From the NCBI RefSeq assembly GCF_011045125.1, contig NZ_JAAKZF010000003.1, forward strand, positions 62,001 to 126,000: a stretch of DNA of 64,000 bases. The letters are read 5' to 3'. Below the pieces are notes generated by a model, which searched no databases, was not told where the DNA came from, and saw only the letters and a list, made by a program, of their open reading frames with translations. This document shows positions 33,674-42,663 of the stretch, in pieces (position 1 is the stretch's first letter; each line of letters starts with the position of its first letter). The translations under genes and the position numbers were made by a program. The DNA is from Allomesorhizobium camelthorni (GTDB lineage Bacteria; Pseudomonadota; Alphaproteobacteria; Rhizobiales; Rhizobiaceae).

Positions 33674-34229
33674 CGAACAGATTCAGGATCTTGTCGACCA
33701 TCTCGGGCTGATAGATGAAGCCGGTCGCGGTCGGGTCGCGCATCTGCTGATCGGCATGGCTTACGACGGCATGGGCCGAGCGCCGGCGACGTGCGAAGAA
33801 GTCTTCGATCTTCAGATCCATGGAACGGGATCGAGGGCCCCGCTTCTGCATCTGCAACCGGTCGCCATAGCCGGTGTAGTGGTGGAATTTCGGATCAAGC
33901 GGCGTCAGGTCTTCATCGTAGAACTGGCCCCAGACGACGATTTTGCGACCTTCAACTTCCGTCCGCTGATCCTGGAACAAAGTCTTGATGTCCGCGTCCT
34001 CGGCATCAAGCCCGATCTGGACCATCCGCGAATTGCCGATCGACGAAGCGCCGAGCCCGGAAACTCGCCCTGCCCCGTCGAGCCCAGTCCATTCCTGGCC
34101 ATCCTTCGACTTCAACTGTCCCCCGCCATTGTGGAGGTAGAAGGTTTTCGAAAGAAAGCGCAGTTCAAACAATGCCTCCAGCCCGACGAAGTGCCCGCGC
34201 GTCCGCGCCCTGATGGTCTCTGAAAACAT
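33660..34229 (-). CDS. Minor tail protein (gpL-like position)
   Basis: This 189-residue soluble protein has LFELRFLSKTFYLHNGGGQLKSKDGQEWTG, ADIKTLFQDQRTEVEGRKIVVWGQFYDED and SRSMDLKIEDFFARRRRSAHAVVSHADQQMR. These motifs are typical of phage tail hub proteins that follow the tape measure. It is named by position; I recognise no specific family with certainty. Confidence 0.6.
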   Translation of the reverse strand: MFSETIRARTRGHFVGLEALFELRFLSKTFYLHNGGGQLKSKDGQEWTGLDGAGRVSGLGASSIGNSRMVQIGLDAEDADIKTLFQDQRTEVEGRKIVVWGQFYDEDLTPLDPKFHHYTGYGDRLQMQKRGPRSRSMDLKIEDFFARRRRSAHAVVSHADQQMRDPTATGFIYQPEMVDKILNLFDARD

Positions 34230-34234
34230 GGCGA

Positions 34235-34945
34235 CTATCCGTTCGGCGCGTAGGGGAGGCGCGCCCGCGTCAGGTCTTCGACGAACTCGACGGTGTGAAG
34301 CCCGAACATGCCTTGCTTTAGCGCCTCGTAGCCGGGGCTGTCGGTCACCATCCGTCCGACGAAGCGAGGGGCATATTGGATGAGCGTTCCGGCCGTTATG
34401 GCTCGGCGCAGAACCGGCGAAATCTTGATCCGATTGTCCTCAGACCACGAGCCGGTAACGGTGTAGCAGAAGTCCTGTATCGAAACGTAGGAGCCGCCGA
34501 GTTCCTGCGGCGCAGCTTCCCCGAGATAGAGTTCGCGCGCGTTGAGAGCCGCGGCCACTCCGATCGTGCCCTTGAGGTCGGCCACTTTGAAGCCGACCCC
34601 GGTGGAAAAGAGGACTCCAGTCGAGAACGGTACTCCGTCAGGATACTGCGCATGCAGATCGGCAGTCGCCTGCGAGAACGGACCATCGATACCGTAGAGA
34701 TCCGGCAACCGAAATCGAATCAGATTTGTGCGCCCCTCGGCCAGGCCCAGGAGTGCCCGTAGCGTTCTTACAGTGGCGGCGTCATAGACCGGAAGGTCGA
34801 TCAGAGAGACCCTGAAGCGCGCCCCACTCTGCCCGATCGTCCGCGCCATGCCGTTGGTGGCTTCCTGGTCCGGCCGGTTCAGATAATCGGTCGCAATAGC
34901 AACGTCGCCGGGTGGCAGCGCATGGATCGGCCAGTCGACAATCAT
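34235..34945 (-). CDS. Minor tail protein (distal tail / gpM position)
   Basis: This 236-residue protein immediately follows the tape measure, its start overlapping the tape measure stop in an ATGA. The body is beta-rich (RFRVSLIDLPVYDAATVRTLRALL, RTNLIRFRLPDLYGIDGPF, GTLIQYAPRFVGRMV). By position it should connect the tail tube with the tip. Function by synteny only. Confidence 0.6.
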   Translation of the reverse strand: MIVDWPIHALPPGDVAIATDYLNRPDQEATNGMARTIGQSGARFRVSLIDLPVYDAATVRTLRALLGLAEGRTNLIRFRLPDLYGIDGPFSQATADLHAQYPDGVPFSTGVLFSTGVGFKVADLKGTIGVAAALNARELYLGEAAPQELGGSYVSIQDFCYTVTGSWSEDNRIKISPVLRRAITAGTLIQYAPRFVGRMVTDSPGYEALKQGMFGLHTVEFVEDLTRARLPYAPNG

Positions 34946-37900
34946 CCGTTGCGCTCCATCACCTCGCCGATACGACCCGGCAGCACCTTGTCGTATTCGG
35001 AGAGGCCCTGTTGCACGCCGGCACTCACCATCGACTGGATCTCGGCGTTCCCGCGTGCCCCTTTGACGGTGATGTTGATGTTTGCGGCGCGAGGCTGATT
35101 GTTGTTTCCGACCACGTCGCGAGCGTGCTGCATTGACCGGAACACCGGCTCGCCGCGCTTCAGGATTGCGGGAACCTCGTCGCCGGCGACGCCTCCATTG
35201 TGGTAGCGCGGTGCCCCGATGAACACGCGCGGGTCCACGCCATAGCGCATCGAAGTCGGGAAGCCGGCAATGCCGCCCTGATGGAAAAGCCCGACGCCAC
35301 CGCCGGCGATGAACGATGTCGCCAACGGCGAGATGCTGTTCATCCAGTTCGTTGCGCCACCGACTCCACCGAACATGCTCATCAGCCCTGAGAACCAACC
35401 ACTGCCGCCGGCGCCACCGCCAACGCTAATCAGCGCGTTGCCGAGCTCACTCAAGCCGCCACCAAACATTCCGATGCCCTTGGTGGCCGCGGCAGCGGTC
35501 CCGCCCAGTTGCGAGATATCCTGAGCGGCGCGCCTTACATCGAGCTTGGCAGCGTCTACCCAGTCCAGGCCGACACCTCCGGTCCCGAGGCCTGGGCCTC
35601 CGGTATTTCCGGAGAGCATCTCTAGCTGGAGGCCGCTAGCGCCCATGCGGGAGGCACCAGTCGCGAGTCCGACATGTCCGCCGGTCTGACCGATGCCGAA
35701 GCCGTTTGGCTTCACCAGTACGTCGCCCTGCAGGACCTTCGTGGGGTCGATCTTGGTTCCCCAATTGAGGAACGAATTGGCGCTGAGGCTACCGGTGCCG
35801 TCGACGCCGATCTGCTTCAGCGACGAATTAACGAAGGCCGCGCACCATGCCGTTTGCGCTGCGTTGATGTCGACGCCGCCTGCCTTGAGGAATGAATTTA
35901 TTTGGCCGGGGCTTTTTTCACTGAAACCCAAAAGGTTGGACGCCAGATCGACCGCACCTCCCGCGCCGCGCGAGACAGCGCCCACGGGAGCGGAGAAGTT
36001 GTCGTTGGCTGGACCGCCAAGTACAGCGCCAACGATCCCGCCGGCGCCGGCGACACCGCTGCCAGCAGCGCTGCTCGATCCACCGAGAAGCCAGCTCGAC
36101 AGCGAGTTAGCCAGCTGCTCGAACAGGCGGTCCAGTTCCTTGTCGAGCTGCTTGTTGAGCGCACTGAGGAGCGAGTTGCCCAGCGCCTCTCCGATGTCAC
36201 CGCCGCTCTTGACCACTTCGGACTTGAAGTCGGTGAAGAAGCCCTTGAAGCCGTCCCGGAGCTCTGTGAACTCCTGCATGGCGCGCATTTGCTGCGCCTC
36301 AGGGCTGTCCAGCCCGATGCCGGTGCCACGAAGGCGGGTGGCAATCTGCTGTTCACCAGCGGTCCGGAACAGCTGGTCCCGTTCGAAGGCGAGGTCCCGG
36401 TTCAGGTTGGTGCGCGCGATCTGGTCGGCTACGCGGCCATACTCGGCCGCCTTCTCCCGGATCAACGCCAGTTCCTTTTCGTCGGCGGCGACGCCGTTGC
36501 GGGCTGCCTCCTCGCGCACCCGCTGGGTGAGGTCGAACTCCATCCGAAGACGCTCGACCTCACCCACCGTCTTGCCGATGACATCGAGATCGAGGCGCTG
36601 AGCCGATAGGGTGGCATCGAGGGAACGGAAGCGCTCCCGCTGAGCCTCGGCAAGCGAATGGTTGGCGCGCGCCAGTTCGAGCGCCGCCGCAGCATCTTCG
36701 CGGAAACGGCGTAGCTCAACACCATCCTCGCCATTGACCGGACGGGCCGCCTCGCGAGCTCTCGCGAGGGCAGCCCTATCCTGTGGTGACCGAGCGCCGA
36801 TCTCGCTCATGTCGAGATCGAGCTGACGCCGGTCATAAAACAGAGAGCTCGCGTTCTCCTGCGCGATCCGCGCCTGCTCCTGACCCGCCTCGTAACGAGC
36901 GCCGAGGGGGCCACCTCTGGCGACAGCCCCCAATGCATCTAGACCCTGTACGCTGCCCTGCAGCTTCGCTGCCTCGTTCGCTGCATCCTGCAGCATCTCG
37001 GCGAGCCGCTTCGCGTTGTTGATCGGCCCCTCCTGGATGCGAATCTTTCCCAAGATGTCGACAAGATCAGTCGCCTGGAGTTGGTCGGTTTCCAGTGCCG
37101 TCGCCACCTGGGCGAAGTAGGCGCTTGCCACATCGCCGTATTGGGATTGAGCGCCGGCCGCGACACGCAGGTCTGCGATGATGTCACCGAGCGCGCTACG
37201 GTAGGCAACCAGGTTCTCGGTCTGCTGCTTCTGCGCATCAGCCGCCACGACGGAAGCCGGCATGCGTTGCGCGGCATCCAGATAGTCCTTCGCTGCCCGC
37301 GCGGCGTCAGGATAGGATTTGGCGATGGCGTCGACGAGTTTGGCATGCCTTTCCAACACCTCCTGCGCGGTCCTGCCCTCGTCACGCATCAACAGGTACA
37401 AACCGCCTGCAGCCGCCGCAGCGACGCCGAGGCCGGCACTGACAAGGCTGATCGGGCCTAGCATCTGCGCTACGGATGACGCCGCATCGACGGCCGACTG
37501 CTTGATCGCAGCTAAGGAACCCTTGACACCGCCGTCACCCTGCTGGAGCAGCTGGAATATCTGGCCGCCCTGCGAGGCCGCGATCTGCGACACCGGCGCG
37601 CCCAGCAGCGCCATCGTGATCACGTCGTTCGCCTGGTATGACAGCCCCTGCAATTGGTTTGAGTTCAGACTTTTACCTCCAGAGGTGGCGAAAACAGATG
37701 CGGAGTCCCGGGCTGACCCCGCTGTTTGGCCGATCCCCATCCGTGCGTTCAGGTCAGCTGCGAAATTGGCGCCGATCTGCTGTGCTCGCAGCTGTGCGAT
37801 GGTGTCGAGCCGGTCGAACTCAGCCTCAAACACTTGCGCGGCATCGCGCGCCGAGCTCGATACACCGGCGATCAAGCTCCGGTTCAGGTCCTCGCTGAAT

Positions 37901-38481
37901 GTTTGGCCAATCTGGCGCGCCTTGAGTCCGGCGACCATGTCCATGCGGTCGAGTTCAGTGGAGAATACCGACGCTGAGGCTCGGGCCGATGCCGGCTCAT
38001 CGCCCCTGATGCCCAGCGTGGTGTTTATCCGCCCCTGCTCTCGATCCGCAGCGAACGCCTGCCGTCCGGCGGCGGCAAGCCGCATATACTCGTCAGCCTG
38101 CCGCTTGGCCGCCTGCGCTACGGCATCGTGCTTCAGCCGAACAGCATCCAGCATGCGGCCGGCTTCGCTTTCGCTGGTGCCCAAACGCATGACGGCGCGA
38201 TCGAGTGTGATGAGATCGCGCTCCAGAGCCTTGGCGGAGGCAAATGTCGGATCGATGGATGCCTTCAGCCGGTCGAATGCCCGCGCAGCGGCGGTAGTCG
38301 ATGCTGCCGACCCAACCAGAACGGTTCCGCCGCTCGCAACGGCGGTATCCATGGCTTTCTGCCGGTCGATAAGACGATCCACAGCCGCCTGCGCGGCGTT
38401 CATCGCGTGGATGTAGGTCGCGGAACCGGTTTCCGCGCCCCTGCCATCAATGACCAGTTCTGTGACGACGCGTTCGTTCAT
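34942..38481 (-). CDS. Tape measure protein with embedded CHAP/TIGR02594-type hydrolase domain
   Basis: The protein has 1179 residues, among the largest in the prophage. Long helical and Ala-rich regions include MTELVIDGRGAE-like and degenerate repeats (SVFSTELDRMDMVAGLKARQIGQ and AQVFEAEFDRLDTIAQLRAQQIG, about residues 165-245). A hydrophobic stretch (LGPISLVSAGLGVAAAAAGGLYLL) sits near residue 345. From about residue 850 lies a cysteine hydrolase domain, with Cys880 in AWCAAFVNSSL and His936 in GGHVGLATG. The C-terminal hydrophobic end holds FIAGGGVGLFHQGGIAGF, common in phage tape measures. It sets tail length and probably opens peptidoglycan at DNA entry. SD GGAGAGG precedes the start. 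Confidence 0.9.
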   Translation of the reverse strand: MNERVVTELVIDGRGAETGSATYIHAMNAAQAAVDRLIDRQKAMDTAVASGGTVLVGSAASTTAAARAFDRLKASIDPTFASAKALERDLITLDRAVMRLGTSESEAGRMLDAVRLKHDAVAQAAKRQADEYMRLAAAGRQAFAADREQGRINTTLGIRGDEPASARASASVFSTELDRMDMVAGLKARQIGQTFSEDLNRSLIAGVSSSARDAAQVFEAEFDRLDTIAQLRAQQIGANFAADLNARMGIGQTAGSARDSASVFATSGGKSLNSNQLQGLSYQANDVITMALLGAPVSQIAASQGGQIFQLLQQGDGGVKGSLAAIKQSAVDAASSVAQMLGPISLVSAGLGVAAAAAGGLYLLMRDEGRTAQEVLERHAKLVDAIAKSYPDAARAAKDYLDAAQRMPASVVAADAQKQQTENLVAYRSALGDIIADLRVAAGAQSQYGDVASAYFAQVATALETDQLQATDLVDILGKIRIQEGPINNAKRLAEMLQDAANEAAKLQGSVQGLDALGAVARGGPLGARYEAGQEQARIAQENASSLFYDRRQLDLDMSEIGARSPQDRAALARAREAARPVNGEDGVELRRFREDAAAALELARANHSLAEAQRERFRSLDATLSAQRLDLDVIGKTVGEVERLRMEFDLTQRVREEAARNGVAADEKELALIREKAAEYGRVADQIARTNLNRDLAFERDQLFRTAGEQQIATRLRGTGIGLDSPEAQQMRAMQEFTELRDGFKGFFTDFKSEVVKSGGDIGEALGNSLLSALNKQLDKELDRLFEQLANSLSSWLLGGSSSAAGSGVAGAGGIVGAVLGGPANDNFSAPVGAVSRGAGGAVDLASNLLGFSEKSPGQINSFLKAGGVDINAAQTAWCAAFVNSSLKQIGVDGTGSLSANSFLNWGTKIDPTKVLQGDVLVKPNGFGIGQTGGHVGLATGASRMGASGLQLEMLSGNTGGPGLGTGGVGLDWVDAAKLDVRRAAQDISQLGGTAAAATKGIGMFGGGLSELGNALISVGGGAGGSGWFSGLMSMFGGVGGATNWMNSISPLATSFIAGGGVGLFHQGGIAGFPTSMRYGVDPRVFIGAPRYHNGGVAGDEVPAILKRGEPVFRSMQHARDVVGNNNQPRAANINITVKGARGNAEIQSMVSAGVQQGLSEYDKVLPGRIGEVMERNG

Positions 38482-38485
38482 TGAA

Positions 38486-38815
38486 CTATTCCTCTCCGCC
38501 GCCAATGGTTGGGGTTGCTGCGCGATAGAGATCATCGAGGTCTTCGATGACCTCGATTTCCCATGGCGTCAGCGTGGTTTTGGTAAGCGCGAGATAGGCG
38601 ACTAGATCGGCCCACTCGATCGGTTCCCGGCCCGACATTCCAGCGCCTTTGCGGCGACGAAGTCGCCAGAAAGCGCGCCAAAGGTAGGCAAGAGGAACCG
38701 GGAATGGTGGAACCGCGAGTTCCGCCTCGTATTCGGCGATCTTTTCAGGCTTTCTCGCCCGCTTCAGCAGACCTTCGATGCATCGGCGGTGCGAGATGCC
38801 CTCTTCGTCCGGCAC
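38486..38815 (-). CDS. Tail assembly chaperone, downstream frame (T-like), likely read by -1 frameshift
   Basis: As an independent ORF it would start at GTG 38815 (109 residues, VPDEEGISHRRCIEGLLKRA...). The same frame stays open about 90 bases further upstream, past the stop of the preceding ORF, and reads YQTLREALIEHAERQFALD, which looks fully protein-like. This suggests the segment is normally made as a fusion to the preceding ORF by -1 frameshifting, like lambda gpGT. It lies directly before the tape measure. Pro/Leu-rich body PPFPVPLAYLWRAFW, end TLTPWEIEVIEDLDDLYR. Confidence 0.7.
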   Translation of the reverse strand: MPDEEGISHRRCIEGLLKRARKPEKIAEYEAELAVPPFPVPLAYLWRAFWRLRRRKGAGMSGREPIEWADLVAYLALTKTTLTPWEIEVIEDLDDLYRAATPTIGGGEE

Positions 38816-38847
38816 ATCGAGTGCGAATTGCCGCTCCGCGTGCTCGA

Positions 38848-39294
38848 TCAGGGCTTCGCGGAGGGTTTGGTAAAACGCTTGTCCTCGTTGATTGCCTCCG
38901 CGATCTGGAGGTATGCCCAGCCCATTTCCGGCTTGATTAGCAGGTCCTCGGCGGCTTTGTCGGAAAACTCATGGACGACGCCGCCGATTTTGACCGGCGT
39001 CCACTCAAGGATCCTCGCTATGACCCACCGTGTATTTTCACGGCGCTGCTCATCGGGCGTCTTTTCTTCGGCCTGATACTTTTTGCCGTTGACCTGGGCT
39101 TGCTCGATGAGCTTCGCCTTGTGGAGATTGCGACGGGTCTGGGCATCCGCGAAGGCGATTACCTTCGTGTGAGATGGGCCGGCAAGCGTGATCTTCCAGC
39201 CTGTGGGCCGGCCATCCTGCGACATGATTTCGAGGACTGAGTCCTCGGTGGGGAGAAAGCTGTCGAGATCGACGGCATCGTTATCGGTCTTCAT
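38848..39294 (-). CDS. Tail assembly chaperone, upstream frame (gpG-like)
   Basis: This 148-residue acidic protein (DLDSFLPTEDSVLEIMSQDG, FADAQTRRNLHKAKLIEQAQ, RENTRWVIARILEWTPVKIGG, DKAAEDLLIKPEMGWAYLQIAEAINED) occupies the gpG position between tail tube and tape measure. The reading frame ends in TKPSAKP-stop, while the -1 frame carries on into the downstream ORF. Expected role: keep the tape measure soluble and recruit tail tube subunits. Confidence 0.72.
   Translation of the reverse strand: MKTDNDAVDLDSFLPTEDSVLEIMSQDGRPTGWKITLAGPSHTKVIAFADAQTRRNLHKAKLIEQAQVNGKKYQAEEKTPDEQRRENTRWVIARILEWTPVKIGGVVHEFSDKAAEDLLIKPEMGWAYLQIAEAINEDKRFTKPSAKP
38869..38877 (-). promoter_or_regulatory. Candidate -1 programmed frameshift site
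   Basis: On the minus strand the codons CGT TTT ACC lie ten codons or fewer before the stop of the upstream chaperone ORF. A -1 slip over the T-run would change ACC to TAC and continue into the downstream frame. The exact slip site is inferred; the T TTT run is the only homopolymer in the overlap. Confidence 0.45.
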
Positions 39295-39389
39295 CTGTCT
39301 GTCCTTTGTCGGAAGGGTGGCGGACGGCTCCGACAAGCCGCCCGCCGTTTCTGCGCAGAACTCATTCCGGTGCCGGCCGGAACCTCGGG

Positions 39390-39716
39390 TCACTTCCGCT
39401 TCTTGGCGGTTCCGTGCACAAATCCGGCGGGGTCGTTCGACGCGTTCGGGTCGAGGCGCGGCAGTGCCGCCCGTTCTTCGTCGGTCAGGTTCAGAGGCTC
39501 ACCGGCGACCAAGCCATCGTTGTCACGCTCAACCGGAGAACCGTCCAGATGGGTAACGGCAGGCCGATTGGCTTTGGCGGTCTCGCTGATCGCCATTGTG
39601 GTGAGCCCGTCGACGCGAAGCGGCCATCCGACGACCAAGCCGGCGGTACACGCATCGCTGATCGCCTCGTGCAGTGCCGTCGCGGCATCGCGGACGGCCT
39701 GTTCATGCTTCTTCAT
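39390..39716 (-). CDS. Hypothetical phage protein between tail tube and chaperone
   Basis: This 108-residue soluble protein (EQAVRDAATALHEAISDACTAGLVVGWPLRVDGL, NLTDEERAALPRLDPNASN) has a basic C-terminal tail (HGTAKKRK). It lies between tail tube and chaperone genes. No family is recognised. Confidence 0.6.
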   Translation of the reverse strand: MKKHEQAVRDAATALHEAISDACTAGLVVGWPLRVDGLTTMAISETAKANRPAVTHLDGSPVERDNDGLVAGEPLNLTDEERAALPRLDPNASNDPAGFVHGTAKKRK

Positions 39717-39725
39717 TTCTGTCTC

Positions 39726-40958
39726 CTAAGTGGCGTTGCTTACTTGGATCTTGCAGGTTGTGGCGTCGAAGGCGCCGCCGCGAGTATCCTTGCCGACCAG
39801 CGAAGACGGCACGGAGAGCGTGGCAGTGCGAGCACCGCCGGCCTTCGACAGGGCCGATTTGGCGACGCCGCCGAGCGAGAAGTTCGGCACGTAAAGCGAG
39901 AAGAAATCCGCCGGCGCCGTCTCGTTTTCGGAGGCGAGAAGATGCAGGGAGAGCTGCGTCTCGTCATCGAAGTCGGCAAGCGCCTGAAGGTCCTGGCGCA
40001 GGAAGGTCATGTTCAGCGAGGCGAGGAAGACGCCGAGGAACACGTCCGGCGCATAGCCGGTTGCGCTGATGACTGCCGGTGAGACCGGCTGCAGATCCAT
40101 GGTGAAGTCGAAGGAGGTCAAGTCGGCGACGTCCTCGGTCCCGAACCGCACCACAGCCTCGAGCGCCGCCAGCGAGAGTGCGGTCGGCTCGGCGGGCGAC
40201 GTGAAGTGCGGAGCCGCACCGCTCTCCACCACCGCGGCTTGGCCGGTGCCGGTCCAGCCGAATTCGGTGTTGAGCATGCCGTCCGGCTGCATCGAGATCA
40301 TGCCGCGCGACCAGCGGCAGTCGGTATAGAGCTCGGAGGCGTCGAGGTCGTATTCGTGCTCTTCGATCGTGAAGTAGCTCTTGGACAGCGCGCCGGCTGC
40401 ACCATTGATCAGCACCCGTCCAGGTCGCGTCATCGTGAAGGCGGTGTCGGCGACCGCATCCTCGACGAGCGTATCCGCAACCGTCAGCGTGAGCGCGGTG
40501 ACGCCCGTGATGCGAAGATTGCGGCCATTGTTCGCCGCCGTGGCGTGGTTGGTTAGCCGCCAGACATCACCGACGCGGACGCCGGCCGTGATCCAGGAGC
40601 CTGCCGCGGCAACGATCGTGTTCGCAGTCGTGGTGATGCTGGTCAGGCCTGCGGTCGCCTCAGTGATGGCGAGATCGGCCGACGACCATGCACTGCGCAT
40701 CAGCGCTTCCCAGATCGGATCGGCGCGGCCTATGCCGAGCTCGGAGGTGTAGGAGCCGGCGGTGCGGCGAGAACCGTGACGGCCGCGCAGCTGCTGGGCG
40801 TCGCGTCGGACAATCTGGCTCTCGACCGCCTGCTTCGTCAGCAGGCCACCGGCGCCGCCCGATGTCGGCAGGATCTGGGCGTCAGCCCCGCTCGCCTGCG
40901 AGCCCTTGGCCGACTGCGCCTTGAAGGCGATATATCCGTTCCAATTCTCTGAATACAT
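39726..40958 (-). CDS. Major tail tube protein
   Basis: The 410-residue protein has N-terminal MYSENWNGYIAFKAQSA and a long beta-rich body (SWITAGVRVGDVWRLTN, TFTMTRPGRV-like strands, YFTIEEHEYDLDASELYTDCRWSRG, FGWTGTGQAAVVESGAAP). It ends in FSLYVPNFSLGGVAKSALSKAGG, which matches tail tube proteins of temperate siphophages. The GTG TGQ fold and the size suggest an added Ig-like domain. It lies upstream of the tail chaperones, the expected place. Confidence 0.82.
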   Translation of the reverse strand: MYSENWNGYIAFKAQSAKGSQASGADAQILPTSGGAGGLLTKQAVESQIVRRDAQQLRGRHGSRRTAGSYTSELGIGRADPIWEALMRSAWSSADLAITEATAGLTSITTTANTIVAAAGSWITAGVRVGDVWRLTNHATAANNGRNLRITGVTALTLTVADTLVEDAVADTAFTMTRPGRVLINGAAGALSKSYFTIEEHEYDLDASELYTDCRWSRGMISMQPDGMLNTEFGWTGTGQAAVVESGAAPHFTSPAEPTALSLAALEAVVRFGTEDVADLTSFDFTMDLQPVSPAVISATGYAPDVFLGVFLASLNMTFLRQDLQALADFDDETQLSLHLLASENETAPADFFSLYVPNFSLGGVAKSALSKAGGARTATLSVPSSLVGKDTRGGAFDATTCKIQVSNAT

Positions 40959-41010
40959 TGCCTTTTCTCCTGTTCAAGCAAAGAAAACCAGCTGAGCGGC
41001 TGTTTACGAC

Positions 41011-41463
41011 TTAGCCGCGGTGCCAGTAGGTGAAGTCGCAGTGCATGGTCGTGCGCGACCAGTTGCCGTCATCGTCTCCGCTGTCGGCGTCATCGATGCT
41101 TGGCGCCAAGGTGCGAACGCCGAAGCCGGGCGTCGCGTCGTAGAACTTGGCGGCGCGGAATATCTCGCCGATCGCTACCGCGTATTGATCGCCGAGTTCG
41201 ATGCCGGCACCTACCGGCGTGAAAACGTGGACATAGATGATGCCGTCGTATCGCCAGACATGGTTTCCGGGCGTCCCCTGCCCGACGATCCTGCTGCCGG
41301 AGCCCACGATCTCCAGGTTGGCCCAAGGCTGGAGGACGCCGCTGCCGTCGACCGGAGGCCATGGATCGGCTGGGGTCTCGTTCTGGTAGGTGATGCGCGT
41401 TGTCGTCCAGTTCGTCTCGAGGCGAGACCGGATCGCCGCTTTGGCGCCAGCATAGTCAGGCAT
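41011..41463 (-). CDS. Tail terminator-like protein (DUF4128-like)
   Basis: The protein has 150 residues. The start ADYAGAKAAIRSRLETNW-type helix, then PWANLEIVGSGSRIVGQG, DGIIYVHVFTPVGAGIELGDQYAVAIGEIFR, is the characteristic DUF4128/tail terminator pattern. It caps the tail tube at the head-proximal end. It lies between the gp10-like connector and the tube gene, as usual. Confidence 0.75.
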   Translation of the reverse strand: MPDYAGAKAAIRSRLETNWTTTRITYQNETPADPWPPVDGSGVLQPWANLEIVGSGSRIVGQGTPGNHVWRYDGIIYVHVFTPVGAGIELGDQYAVAIGEIFRAAKFYDATPGFGVRTLAPSIDDADSGDDDGNWSRTTMHCDFTYWHRG

Positions 41464-41465
41464 CG

Positions 41466-42068
41466 TCAGCGCTCCCGGATCACAAGAACGGGAAACCGGA
41501 GATCGGCCTTGTTGCCGGCGCGACCAGCAATGACCGCGCCGGAAGCAATTCCGCGGTAGGTGAACTCGATGCCGGCGACATTGCCGTATCTGGCCATGAT
41601 GATCCTGCGGGCCTGCTGATAGACCCGCGAGCTGCCCGGTACCCGCATTGTCATCTTCCCGATCTCGATCTTGCGGGAATACGGCACCAGGTTGCTGATC
41701 GAGACCTCGTCGCCAGGGTTCCATCCCGCCAGGTTCGCCACCGCGACGCCGTTCAGGAAGAGAGTGTGCCTGATGCGGTATTCCCCGGACAGAACCGGCG
41801 AGAGATCGAACAGCGTCTCCATGGCAAACTGCGCCACGACATCGAGGCGCGGATATTGGTAGATGATGACCCCGTTTGCCTTCGCAGCTTCCTCCGGCGC
41901 CCCCTGCCGGCCATCGACGAAGCGGGTGAACGACGCCGGAAGCGGGTCAGTTGCCATGACGCGGGCGTGTTCCCGCTTCGCGACCCGGACCAGGAGCTTT
42001 TGCGTGGCCTCTATCGTGTTCTGGGTCGCGATCCGGAAGCTCTCCGATGTTGCCTGGATGCGGGCCAT
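41466..42068 (-). CDS. Tail completion / head-tail joining protein (gp10-like position)
   Basis: This 200-residue protein has a helical N-terminus (SESFRIATQNTIEATQKLLVRVAKREHARVM) and a beta-rich rest (EYRIRHTLFLNGVAVANL, KIEIGKMTMRVPGSSRVYQQARRIIMARYG). The ATG overlaps the upstream stop (TGATG). It is assigned by place between connector and terminator genes. Confidence 0.6.
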   Translation of the reverse strand: MARIQATSESFRIATQNTIEATQKLLVRVAKREHARVMATDPLPASFTRFVDGRQGAPEEAAKANGVIIYQYPRLDVVAQFAMETLFDLSPVLSGEYRIRHTLFLNGVAVANLAGWNPGDEVSISNLVPYSRKIEIGKMTMRVPGSSRVYQQARRIIMARYGNVAGIEFTYRGIASGAVIAGRAGNKADLRFPVLVIRER

Positions 42069-42418
42069 CAACCGCGGACCTGCAATTCATAGGCAATCAG
42101 GACGCCAGCGACGCGTCTGGTGCTGTCGTCGGCGGCCTCGATGTTGAGTTCCTTGCCGCGGACCACGGCCTTGTCGCCCTTCTTGAGATCGAGCGGCACC
42201 TGTGCGGCAATGAGATTGTCGGCGAGCACGATCAGCTTGCGGTCGCCCTGCTGGATCGTGCCGACGAGTTCGTGAGGCTCGTACCCCGTCACGCGAGCCA
42301 TCACAGGCGCATCAAAGTATGGGCGATTGGCCCCCGCCCCCGTGTACCGACGGATGACGATCTCTTCGAACGCGCCGAGGGCGCGGCGATAGCTCGCCTT
42401 GATGCCATCAGGGGTCAT
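42068..42418 (-). CDS. Head-tail connector / phage stopper-like protein
   Basis: This 116-residue protein (GIKASYRRALGAFEEIVIRRYTG, YFDAPVMARVTGYEPHELVG, GDRKLIVLADNLIAAQVPLDLKKGDKAVVRGKELNIEAADD) has a beta-barrel pattern, as in head completion proteins. Overlaps on both sides indicate coupling. Confidence 0.62.
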   Translation of the reverse strand: MTPDGIKASYRRALGAFEEIVIRRYTGAGANRPYFDAPVMARVTGYEPHELVGTIQQGDRKLIVLADNLIAAQVPLDLKKGDKAVVRGKELNIEAADDSTRRVAGVLIAYELQVRG

Positions 42419-42663
42419 GCCGCCTGCTCCGCAAGCCAGCGGTTTAGTTCCGTTTCGCCGTCGCGCAGCTTCTGGGTCGCCATCGCGGCCCATTCCCGGG
42501 GGTATTGCCAGTCGACCGAACGCCCTTCCCAATCGGAAGCGAACTTTGCCGCCAGTGCATAGTGGTCGGCGTCATCGAGATAGACGTCACCGGGCTTGGC
42601 ATCGGTTTCTGCCGCACAAAGCGCGACACGGATGCCGCCGACATCGCGAAGGCGGATCGCCAT
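42415..42663 (-). CDS. Small hypothetical structural-region protein
   Basis: This 82-residue protein (VGGIRVALCAAETDAKPGDVYLDDADHYALAAKFASDW, LRDGETELNRWL) occurs in many rhizobial prophages between connector genes as an unnamed protein (recalled, not verified). Short overlaps with both neighbours. Confidence 0.6.
   Translation of the reverse strand: MAIRLRDVGGIRVALCAAETDAKPGDVYLDDADHYALAAKFASDWEGRSVDWQYPREWAAMATQKLRDGETELNRWLAEQAA

Noticed and set aside
35693-36601. Plus-strand frame of 302 codons opposite the tape measure
   Set aside because: Low-complexity Ser/Pro/Arg translation opposite a conserved gene.
38486-38815. Downstream chaperone frame as an ordinary separate gene
   Set aside because: Possible, but the protein-like continuation upstream of its GTG and phage precedent favour a frameshift product; kept as one CDS entry with that note.
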